Part shown: in pieces, positions 15,633 through 23,142 of the stretch
How the letters are laid out: the number at the start of each line of letters is the position of its first letter
Numbering within the stretch: the first letter of the stretch is position 1
Assembly: GCA_964414715.1 (NCBI GenBank)
Contig: CAYPXN010000003.1
Location: 1 to 26,725 of the forward strand
DNA length: 26,725 bases
Direction: 5' to 3'
Source: CAYPXN01 sp964414715
GTDB taxonomy: Bacteria > UBA10199 > JADFYH01
Made by a program: the position numbers and the translations under genes
Notes under the pieces: model-generated
Databases searched by the model: none
What the model was told of the DNA's origin: nothing
Seen by the model: the letters and a program-made list of their open reading frames with translations, nothing else

Positions 15633-15721
15633 AGTAAGGACCTCTTCTTTGTTCTCTTTACTTTCAAATAGGATGGGCAATTGATCCACTGATTTGCCTC
15701 TGGATTAAGTTTTTTTATAAG

Positions 15722-15747
15722 TTAGCACTCTTGTTTTTAAGTGCAAG
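15722..15747. promoter_or_regulatory. CIRCE-like inverted repeat
   Basis: TTAGCACTC (15722-15730) is a perfect CIRCE left half-site. After eight bases comes AAGTGCAAG, which matches GAGTGCTAA at six of nine positions. The same stretch also contains ACTCTTG/CAAGAGT. It lies upstream of the aldehyde dehydrogenase on the minus strand. The right half is weak, so HrcA binding is only a possibility. Confidence 0.3.
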
Positions 15748-15764
15748 AGTTTGTCGATGGGGGT

Positions 15765-15798
15765 AGTCAGGGGGAGAGACCGAATTCTCCCCCTGACT
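15765..15798. repeat. Perfect 13-bp inverted repeat in divergent spacer
   Basis: AGTCAGGGGGAGA (15765-15777) and TCTCCCCCTGACT (15786-15798) are exact inverted copies with an 8-base loop. No T tract follows on either strand, so a simple terminator is unlikely. An operator or a repeat element fits better. Confidence 0.75.
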
Positions 15799-15805
15799 TT
15801 AGCGA

Positions 15806-15824
15806 ACTTTAGCTTTGCTAAAGT
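15806..15824. repeat. Perfect 8-bp hairpin in divergent spacer
   Basis: ACTTTAGC (15806-15813) and GCTAAAGT (15817-15824) pair around TTT. AGCG/AGCGA flanks extend the symmetry partly. It lies 56 bases before the SNF2 start and could be in its leader or act as an operator. Confidence 0.6.
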
Positions 15825-15879
15825 GAGCGAATAAAACATCTGGAAAGAGAAAATGTTTTGAGTTAACTTGCAAAATCCT

Positions 15880-18711
15880 ATGGCTCAACGAGAAGACTCT
15901 ACAACTCAATACATTGATGATAGTAATTTGCCAGGTTTTGACTATCAAATTGCCTATCATCTGAAAAAAAACCAACTTTACATCAAGGTATTTCATCAAA
16001 AAAAACCGATTACCGGTTTTGAAAGATTTGGCATCGATGTGCTGCGTTTGCAGGAGCGCTATGCCAGCAACGTGGAGTTGGATCCGGCTCATCGGCATTT
16101 TGTGCAGAATTTACTTCGTTTTGCCCATCGGGATGCTGCGGAAGCCTATTTTGTGGTTCCTTTTCAGCATATTGCTTTTTTTCTTTCCAGACTTTGCAAA
16201 TTTAAAAAAGTGACTTCCCTGGATTCGAGACAAAAATGGGGTTTTGCACCCGTTCCCCTTTTGCCAGTTTTGGAACTTGTAGCACCCTCCTTAAGCCCCA
16301 TTCAACTCAAGTGCAGTTTTCAAAGGGAAGATAATAAAAAAATATTTCCCTATGCCGAATTGAAGGTGTTTTCAGGGAATAAAAGCTGGATCCTTCATGG
16401 CAACACTTTCTATTCCATTAAAGTGACGGAAGCGAATTCCATTCTGGGCGATTTTGCAATTGATGGAACTTTGGCTTTGCGTGGAAAAACCGCGGTAGAG
16501 TTTGTGGAAGAAACCCTTCCTTCCATGGCCAAGCGGGGAGAATTGAAAGTTCCCGCTGGATTTGTCGTTCCAGAATTGATTCGCCCGGAAGCACAAACTC
16601 TTCATGAGTTTTCGGAAGATAGTAAAACAGAACGTTTGGTACTCACACTTCGCTTTTCTTACGGAGGGCATTCTCTTCCTCCCGCAGAAAATGACGATGA
16701 TCTTTTGGCGGAAGTCGAAGAACAGGGTGTGAAATTTGTGATTTGTCGTGATTTGGCTTTCGAAAAAGGGGTGCTCGAAAAATTCTACAAAGAGGGTTTC
16801 AAAAGAACCGGGCCGGATCGATTTGAAATTTTGGGTGAAGAAGCCTTGGATTTCGTGGCGGAAGAACTTCCCGAACTTAAGAATAATCCTTCCTACAAGT
16901 TTTTGAATTCGGTGAACCATTTTCAGGTGATTGGTCATGTAGGAAAAGCAGAGCTCAAAGCAAAAGCCCATCCCATTAACAACGACTGGTTCTGGCTGGA
17001 CATGGGTTTTGATTTTGAGGGTGTAAAAGTTCCTTTCGAATTGGTGAAATCCTTGGTTGCCGAAGGAAGAAATTACATTCCGGTTCCCGGAAAAGGTTAT
17101 GTGAAAGTGAATCGAGAGGAGATTCTTTCCATTGCCGATAAGCTTTCCGAATTGGAAATGGAAGTGGATGAACAGGGTCGCATGAAATTACGACGCTTCC
17201 ATGCCCCCTATCTTGATGGACTCTTGAATATTGATTGGAGTGAACAACAAGGGTTGAGCGAGGCGATTGTCGCTCTAAAACAGACGGGGATTTTACCTCA
17301 CCACTCTTTGCCTGCACATTTGCAACCTATTTTACGCGGCTATCAGCAACATGGATATGACTGGTTGAATTTTATGCATCAGCATCATTTTCATGGAATT
17401 TTGGCAGATGACATGGGTTTGGGAAAAACTTTACAGATGCTTTCCTTTTTGCAAGATCAAAAAGATAAGCATGGCACAAAACCGAATCTCATTGTGGCGC
17501 CGACCTCGGTCGTTTTTAACTGGCAGCGTGAAGCAGAAAAATTTACTCCCGATTTAAAAGTTCTGGTTCATTCAGGTTCTTCACGTGCAAAAGATATCCA
17601 GAATGTGGAAGAACTGGATTTGGTGCTCACCAGTTATGCCTTGTTTCGTCGTGATGCGGAAATGCTCAAGAAGAAAAAATGGCGTTGCGTAGTGCTGGAT
17701 GAAGCCCAAAATATCAAAAATTATCGGAGCAAAACCGCCCAATTGGTAAAGGATTTGGAATCGGATCAGCGTTGGGCCTTGACGGGTACACCTCTTGAAA
17801 ACCGTCTTTCGGAATTGTGGTCTATTTTTAGTTTTCTCATGCCCGGATTTTTGGGGAACTACAATCATTTCAAAAATGTGTATCAACAACCTATCGAGAT
17901 TGTTCAGGATGAAGAAGTATTGGAGCGTTTGCGAAAAAGAATTTTTCCTTTCGTCATGCGACGATTGAAAGAAGAAGTGGCTCGAGAACTTCCTCCCAAA
18001 ACCGAAATTACCCAATATTGTGAAATGACACCCGAACAGAAAAAGATTTACCAACAAATGTTGATGGCTTGTCGGGAAGAAGTATTTGAAGAGGTGGAGA
18101 AGAATGGCCTTGAAAGAAGTCAGGTTTCCATTTTTACGGCCTTGCTACGTTTACGCCAGATTTGTTGTCATCCTGGACTGATTGGAAAGAAAAAAGGAAT
18201 CGAATCAGGGAAACTTTTGGAATTTGAAGATTTGCTGTTGGAAATCCTAAGCGAAAATCATCGTGTGTTGGTGTTTAGTCAGTTTGTGGAAATGCTCCAG
18301 ATTCTCAAGGGAGTTTTGGAAGACCACGAGATTGAATATGAATATCTGGATGGCCGCACGCGCCATCGGGAAAAGCACATCAATAATTTTCAGAAAAATG
18401 AAAACGTGAAGGTGTTTTTGATCAGTTTAAGAGCGGGAGGTACCGGAATCAATCTCACCTCTGCGGATTATGTGATCCATTATGATCCCTGGTGGAATCC
18501 TGCGGTGGAAGATCAGGCAACGGACCGCGTTCACCGATTGGGTCAAACTCGGCATGTTTTTTCATACAAAATGATTACCAAGGATAGTGTGGAAGAAAAA
18601 ATTTTGGGACTTCAGGAGAAGAAAAAAAATCTGGCTCGCGGAATTCTTTCGACTGATTCTGCCATGGGCAAGAAATTCAACATGGAAGATTTGAATTTTT
18701 TGTTTTCTTAA
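15880..18711 (+). CDS. SNF2/Rad54-family ATP-dependent helicase-like protein
   Basis: The 943-residue protein (ATG at 15880; a TTG at 15868 is possible; neither has a good ribosome-binding site) is a DNA translocase of the bacterial SNF2 group. The first ~450 residues fit the bacterial SNF2-associated region, with repeated EELPEL/EETLPSM-type segments; no SWIM zinc finger is visible. The ATPase core follows: LRGYQQHGYDWLNF (Q motif), DDMGLGKT (Walker A, Lys about 516), VLTSYALFRRD, LDEAQNIKN (DEAQ about 607-610) and ALTGTPLENR. The second lobe has FSQFVEM, DPWWNPAVEDQA and DRVHRLGQTR (Arg finger about 886). All motifs are intact. Such proteins remodel DNA-protein complexes, as RapA does for RNA polymerase; the target here is unknown. 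The M20 peptidase gene follows after 14 bases and is probably co-transcribed. Confidence 0.94.
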   Translation: MAQREDSTTQYIDDSNLPGFDYQIAYHLKKNQLYIKVFHQKKPITGFERFGIDVLRLQERYASNVELDPAHRHFVQNLLRFAHRDAAEAYFVVPFQHIAFFLSRLCKFKKVTSLDSRQKWGFAPVPLLPVLELVAPSLSPIQLKCSFQREDNKKIFPYAELKVFSGNKSWILHGNTFYSIKVTEANSILGDFAIDGTLALRGKTAVEFVEETLPSMAKRGELKVPAGFVVPELIRPEAQTLHEFSEDSKTERLVLTLRFSYGGHSLPPAENDDDLLAEVEEQGVKFVICRDLAFEKGVLEKFYKEGFKRTGPDRFEILGEEALDFVAEELPELKNNPSYKFLNSVNHFQVIGHVGKAELKAKAHPINNDWFWLDMGFDFEGVKVPFELVKSLVAEGRNYIPVPGKGYVKVNREEILSIADKLSELEMEVDEQGRMKLRRFHAPYLDGLLNIDWSEQQGLSEAIVALKQTGILPHHSLPAHLQPILRGYQQHGYDWLNFMHQHHFHGILADDMGLGKTLQMLSFLQDQKDKHGTKPNLIVAPTSVVFNWQREAEKFTPDLKVLVHSGSSRAKDIQNVEELDLVLTSYALFRRDAEMLKKKKWRCVVLDEAQNIKNYRSKTAQLVKDLESDQRWALTGTPLENRLSELWSIFSFLMPGFLGNYNHFKNVYQQPIEIVQDEEVLERLRKRIFPFVMRRLKEEVARELPPKTEITQYCEMTPEQKKIYQQMLMACREEVFEEVEKNGLERSQVSIFTALLRLRQICCHPGLIGKKKGIESGKLLEFEDLLLEILSENHRVLVFSQFVEMLQILKGVLEDHEIEYEYLDGRTRHREKHINNFQKNENVKVFLISLRAGGTGINLTSADYVIHYDPWWNPAVEDQATDRVHRLGQTRHVFSYKMITKDSVEEKILGLQEKKKNLARGILSTDSAMGKKFNMEDLNFLFS

Positions 18712-18725
18712 AATAAAGTGAATTT

Positions 18726-20114
18726 ATGTCCGCTCCTATTCAATATCTCGACCAACATTTTGAAAAATTCCTGGATGAATTGAAAGATTATTCCCGCATT
18801 CAGAGTGTAAGCTTTGAAGGTTATCCCACTCACACGCTCGATGAATCGGCCGAATGGACCGTTCAAAAAATGAAATCGATTGGCTTGGAGAATATCCAAA
18901 CCATTAAAATTCCTCATGCGCATCCTTATGTCTATGGTGAATGGATGCATGCACCGGGTAAGCCGACTTTGCTGTTATATGGGCATCACGATGTTCAGCC
19001 CCCGGGTCGCCATGAGTTGTGGAAATCCCCCTCTTTTGAACCGACATTGAGAGAGGATGGAAGATTATACGGACGCGGTGTGGCTGATGACAAAGCCGGA
19101 GTGATGATGCATGTCGCGGCCGTTGAAGCTTATTTGAAGAGTAATGGCAAACTTCCTTTGAATGTAAAAATCATTGTGGAAGGTGAAGAAGAAACGGGCA
19201 GTGAGCATCTTGAAGAATTTTTAAACCAATACAAAGATTTATTGAAAGCCGATGTGTTGGTACTCACCGACACCGCGAATTTGGAAGAAGGGCTTCCTTC
19301 GATTACTTATAATCTGCGAGGAATTGTGGATTGTGCGGTGGAAGTGCGAACCCTTCATAAGCCCGTACATAGTGGAATGTGGGGTGGTCCTGCGGTGGAT
19401 GCGATTACGGTAATATCGAAGCTGCTTGCGAAACTGACTGACGAAAAAGGCAAGATTGCCATCCCCGGTTTTTATGACGATGTTCCTCCCATTACTAAAT
19501 TTGAAAAGGAAAAAATTAAAAAACTTCCCTTTCAGGAAGGGAAATTTCGAGAGGAGCTTGCTTGTGTGGATTCTTTTCAGCTCGGGGGAGAACAGGAATT
19601 TTCGGTATTAGAGCGCATGTGGTATCGCCCTTCTGTGGCTGTCTTGGGAATTGATGCCCAGGATGTTGCAACAACCAGTAATAAAATTGTGGAATGGGCT
19701 CGTGCAAAAATTTCTTTTCGGATTGTGGCAGGACAAGATCCCCATCGTTTAATGAGTCTTTTGACAAAATTCCTGGAAGAAAATATTTCCAACGGAGCGG
19801 AAATTAAAATCACTCCAGGTGTTGCGAATCCGGGGTGGCGCTGCGACCCTGAAGGTCCTGCCTTTGCCGCGGCAGCGCGCGCGATGGAAAAGGGTTATGG
19901 TACACCTACCGCCTTTATTGGTTGTGGTGCTTCAATTCCTTTCGTCAAACCTATCAGTGAAGTCTTTGGAAATATTCCTGCCTTACTCATCGGCATTGAA
20001 GATCCTCTCACGAATGCCCACGGTGAAAATGAAAGTCTTTCCCTTTCGGATTGGAAAAAGGGGATGAAATCGGCAGTGTATCTTTACGAAGAACTATCCA
20101 GGTTGCAAAAATAA
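18726..20114 (+). CDS. M20-family dipeptidase/metallopeptidase
   Basis: The 462-residue cytoplasmic enzyme belongs to the carnosinase/CPG2-like M20 peptidases that cleave dipeptides with two zinc ions. Signatures are LLYGHHDVQPPG (metal His about 87, Asp 89), GRGVADDKAGV (bridging Asp about 121), EGEEETGSEH (catalytic Glu about 155, metal Glu 156) and the C-terminal NAHGENE, which supplies the last His. The dimerisation lid lies between about 200 and 320. Length is normal and no residue is missing. It follows the SNF2 gene by 14 bases with a weak ribosome-binding site and ends at a strong terminator. The pairing with a helicase is probably only an operon of convenience. Confidence 0.93.
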   Translation: MSAPIQYLDQHFEKFLDELKDYSRIQSVSFEGYPTHTLDESAEWTVQKMKSIGLENIQTIKIPHAHPYVYGEWMHAPGKPTLLLYGHHDVQPPGRHELWKSPSFEPTLREDGRLYGRGVADDKAGVMMHVAAVEAYLKSNGKLPLNVKIIVEGEEETGSEHLEEFLNQYKDLLKADVLVLTDTANLEEGLPSITYNLRGIVDCAVEVRTLHKPVHSGMWGGPAVDAITVISKLLAKLTDEKGKIAIPGFYDDVPPITKFEKEKIKKLPFQEGKFREELACVDSFQLGGEQEFSVLERMWYRPSVAVLGIDAQDVATTSNKIVEWARAKISFRIVAGQDPHRLMSLLTKFLEENISNGAEIKITPGVANPGWRCDPEGPAFAAAARAMEKGYGTPTAFIGCGASIPFVKPISEVFGNIPALLIGIEDPLTNAHGENESLSLSDWKKGMKSAVYLYEELSRLQK

Positions 20115-20143
20115 AAAAGCCACGGTCGTAAACCGTGGCTTTT
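20115..20143 (+). terminator. Bidirectional terminator after M20 peptidase gene
   Basis: AAAAGCCACGGT pairs with ACCGTGGCTTTT around a CGTAA loop, with further A and T runs at the ends. It begins right after the M20 stop and lies 19 bases beyond the stop of the minus-strand secreted-protein gene, so it can serve both. Confidence 0.9.
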
Positions 20144-20161
20144 CTTTTGAAGGCACTTTAC

Positions 20162-21709
20162 TTATCTTTTTAACAGCTGCTGCATTTGATTCAGGACTTT
20201 ATTGAAGGTGGAATTTCCTTGTCCATTCATCACAGGTCCGCCGGGATCTTTTGGATCAAGGCTCATATTATTTTGTCCATTATTAACGCCCTGTTTTTGC
20301 ATTACAGGCCCCCCTGGATCTTTGGGGTCGAGATAAGTTTTGCTTTGGCCCATATCGGGTTTTGCGTTATTCATTACGGGTCCGCCCGGATTTTTAGGAT
20401 CCAAACTCATTTGACTTTGACCAAAATCAGGTCGGGCAGGATCGCCGCTGTTTTGATAGATATTTCCTTGTTTTTCAACATTTGCACCAGGTTTAAAGTT
20501 CATGGCTGAACAGAAGAAACAAGGATCGCCTGTATCGATATATCCTTCTTCTCCTCCACCACAGTCATCACCCACGCAATCATCGCCATCGCTACCATCG
20601 TCATTATCCCCATTATCTTCGGATGAGTCATCCGATGTTGTATCAGTAGAAGAAGTATCATTGGATACTGTATCATCCGAAGTGTTATCAGTATCAGTGC
20701 TCTGATCATCTGTATCTGTACTAGGATCAGAAGCGGGAACCACAACGGCACCATTAGCTTCCTTAATATTTCCTTCACTATCATAAAATAAGGCATGTCC
20801 TGCGAATTCTCCCGCATAACCGGTTGCCCAGCTTGGCCATGAATACCCGCTATTACCACCGCCATTTTGCCCGGGGGTCGATTGTCCTTCATTGGTAAAT
20901 ACCTCTGTTGCATTAGAGTCAAGAGCCGGATCTGTATCCGCTGGTGTGTTTTCGGGTGGTACGCTCACTCCGGGAGAGCCTGGTTGATAACCCTCACCTT
21001 TGATATTATCGGTGATCGTGATAATGGTGGTACCTTCCGGAGTGGTGCCTACCCACGTTGTTTGATATCCCGTATAATTACTGCCGGCATTGGTTACGAT
21101 AACCTCTGTATCACCTGAACCATAATGCCCCTGGGTCACCGGGCCTTTTACCCAACCGCCCGCGCTTACATTCCCACCTGTTATTTTGGAGAGAATATTC
21201 TCAACAAAAGATCCTCCTGCTTTTTGTTTTCCGATATCTACGGGCGTTTTGAGGATATTTTTCAAGCGAGTAATGCCATAAAAGCGCCTAGGCGTGAGGG
21301 AAACTCCCATCTTGAGTGCTCCTTTGCGTTTCAAGTTGGGTGTTTCCATGTAATAGCCATATTTTCTGTTTAGCCACACCGTGTAGTATTTCGTATAGCG
21401 TGGCGACTTATCCAAATAATCGAAGGTTTTTCCAGATTTATGTTTATAAATTTTTACTCTTTCCCAATATTTTGTTTGTTCTCCGTACTGAATCTTTCCA
21501 CGACTACCGATGAAGACAGGTCTCTTCGGGTTTTTTGGATTAATCCAGGGGTTCGTTTTAGGTTTGATTGTCAACACGGCTTGGTTTTTAACTGTTGTTC
21601 CTGGCGGAGTGGATGGAGTTTTAGATAAGCTTTGAACAGCATTGACTGTACAAATATTACTTAAGCATAGTAAGGCGCTCATCGAAAAAAATATTCCGAA
21701 CTTCTTCAT
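20162..21709 (-). CDS. Secreted protein with Asp-rich linker and Pro-Gly repeats
   Basis: I do not recognise this 515-residue protein. It begins with a signal peptide (FGIFFSMSALLCLSNICTVNA) and AGGAGG lies four bases before the ATG. Residues 45-160 are basic and Tyr-rich (IYKHKSGKTFDYLDKSPRYT). Residues 325-385 are an Asp/Ser/Thr-rich low-complexity stretch that would be disordered and could bind divalent cations. Two Cys pairs follow (C378/C383 and CFFC at 397-400). The C-terminal 90 residues hold three imperfect repeats of about 25 residues with core LDPKDPGGPVM (about 436, 460, 485) and a partial fourth (GDPARPDFGQ). It is likely periplasmic or exported; no membrane anchor follows. It is divergent from the transglutaminase-like gene. 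Function unknown. Confidence 0.8.
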   Translation of the reverse strand: MKKFGIFFSMSALLCLSNICTVNAVQSLSKTPSTPPGTTVKNQAVLTIKPKTNPWINPKNPKRPVFIGSRGKIQYGEQTKYWERVKIYKHKSGKTFDYLDKSPRYTKYYTVWLNRKYGYYMETPNLKRKGALKMGVSLTPRRFYGITRLKNILKTPVDIGKQKAGGSFVENILSKITGGNVSAGGWVKGPVTQGHYGSGDTEVIVTNAGSNYTGYQTTWVGTTPEGTTIITITDNIKGEGYQPGSPGVSVPPENTPADTDPALDSNATEVFTNEGQSTPGQNGGGNSGYSWPSWATGYAGEFAGHALFYDSEGNIKEANGAVVVPASDPSTDTDDQSTDTDNTSDDTVSNDTSSTDTTSDDSSEDNGDNDDGSDGDDCVGDDCGGGEEGYIDTGDPCFFCSAMNFKPGANVEKQGNIYQNSGDPARPDFGQSQMSLDPKNPGGPVMNNAKPDMGQSKTYLDPKDPGGPVMQKQGVNNGQNNMSLDPKDPGGPVMNGQGNSTFNKVLNQMQQLLKR

Positions 21710-21880
21710 AACTCCTCCTTCGAATTTTTATTGTATCTATTGTATCTTAAGATAACAGTCGAAAGACTCCCTTAATTTTTTCTATTTTTTAAAAAGAAGC
21801 AAAATTGGAGCCAAGAAAGAGAAGTTTAAAGAAATGAAAAGTTGTAAAAAGTCATGAGGTGAAAATCAACGGAACCTTGA

Positions 21881-23131
21881 TTGAAAATTGAAAAAATTGA
21901 AATTATTAACACCATATCTACAAAAAGAACAATAAAGTCAAAATTGGATTCATCTGACAACATTCCTCATCCTAAATCGATAAAGCTATTTCCTATGACC
22001 CCACCTGTTAAATGCATTTTGAATCCACATGAGGCTGAATTGATTGTTCAAGACTTACAGCCCTCCTATGATTATCTACAAAAGAAAGTTTGTCCGGATT
22101 TAACTCGAGCAGAATACTTTTCGATGCAATCACAATTGAAAACATTCATCCCATCTAACAAAGGTGCCATTGCTTTTTTATGGAGAGGAAATTCAGTGGA
22201 AGAAGTTCTGCCTTACGTTCCTGTAGATTTGGGAGATTGTTCAGAAAGTTTAAATAGTCCTCGATGCGAGGCATTGGGAGCACTAGGATATCTTTCCCAA
22301 GCTTCGGCCGAAATAGAAGAAAGCTCAGGGCTTCTTTCAGACTGTGATTGGGAGGATGCATTGTATGTACAAAACCAAAAATGGGATTGGTTTTATCAAG
22401 AGAATAAGGATTTGAGGATAAGTTTTAGAATTCCTGAAGAAGTGAAAAATAGCTTGAGTCCTGATGATAAGCGACTATTGGGCACTCTAGCTCTTATCAG
22501 TCATTTTCTGTATGAAAACCAGAAAACTACTCTGGTGGACAATAGCAATACTCTAGCTTTGGCCTGTTCTCAAAAAGCAGATTGTAATGTTATTTCTACT
22601 CGCGCTTTAGACTTGTTGTATCGCACTGGAATTTCTCATCCAGAAAGAGTCGAAGTGCTGCACTTGCCTGGTCATGTTGTCTTGCGAGTAAATTTAGTGG
22701 ATGGCAGTTTTGTTTATTTCAATAATGCGAAAAATTTCTTGCCTTCAAATTCTTTCATCGGTCTCAGCGGTTCTGAGAACTTCCTGCCGGCCTGGGCCAT
22801 TTTAGCTTCTAATTTAGGAGACTTGTCTTGTGTTTTTATGAATCATTATGACGATAGAGCGAGATTTTTCTCTGAAGCTTCATTGATGATTAACCCAAAC
22901 TCGGTGGTGAATCGCGTTAATTATGGCATTGCTTTGGAGAAGGACGGTAATATCGATGGTGCAATTCGTGAATATGAGGAAGCTTTGGTTTTAGATTCAA
23001 ATAATGCAGTTGTTCATAATAATTTAAGCAGGGCATTGGGAAAAAAAAGTGAAATACAGCCTTCCTTTGAAAACTCACTTTTTCATTATTTTAAAGACGC
23101 GCGTTTTTCCATGATATTACAATTGCTTTGA
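21881..23131 (+). CDS. Transglutaminase-like/TPR protein
   Basis: The 416-residue product starts at a TTG directly after an in-frame stop; an ATG at 21995 is an alternative, and neither has a clear ribosome-binding site. There is no signal peptide. Residues about 225-285 look like a transglutaminase-like core: ADCNVISTRALDLLYRTG with Cys235, then HLPGHVVLRV with His265, then VDGSFVYFN with Asp274. This order and spacing is that of the Cys-His-Asp triad. A TPR-like helix pair follows at about 345-385 (NYGIALEKDGNIDGAIREYEEAL). The arrangement recalls SirB1-type proteins, which join a transglutaminase-like domain to TPRs. The first 200 residues are unassigned. The gene is AT-richer than the neighbouring enzymes. 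It is convergent with the MscS gene, 11 bases apart. Confidence 0.72.
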   Translation: MKIEKIEIINTISTKRTIKSKLDSSDNIPHPKSIKLFPMTPPVKCILNPHEAELIVQDLQPSYDYLQKKVCPDLTRAEYFSMQSQLKTFIPSNKGAIAFLWRGNSVEEVLPYVPVDLGDCSESLNSPRCEALGALGYLSQASAEIEESSGLLSDCDWEDALYVQNQKWDWFYQENKDLRISFRIPEEVKNSLSPDDKRLLGTLALISHFLYENQKTTLVDNSNTLALACSQKADCNVISTRALDLLYRTGISHPERVEVLHLPGHVVLRVNLVDGSFVYFNNAKNFLPSNSFIGLSGSENFLPAWAILASNLGDLSCVFMNHYDDRARFFSEASLMINPNSVVNRVNYGIALEKDGNIDGAIREYEEALVLDSNNAVVHNNLSRALGKKSEIQPSFENSLFHYFKDARFSMILQLL

Positions 23132-23142
23132 ATATAAAAAAA

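Noticed and set aside
16372..18057. Long antisense frames (199 and 158 codons) in the SNF2 gene
   Set aside because: They are mirror frames of an intact 943-residue SNF2 gene. No ribosome-binding site or domain supports them.
20186..20480. Spaced DNA repeats that could suggest a CRISPR array
   Set aside because: The repeats are in frame, encode LDPKDPGGPVM, differ by silent and missense changes and have no unique-spacer pattern. They are protein repeats.
21710..21880. Promoter for the secreted-protein gene near TATCTTAAGATA and two TACAAT boxes
   Set aside because: TACAAT resembles a -10 box, but no -35 element at proper spacing is convincing, so no promoter is called.
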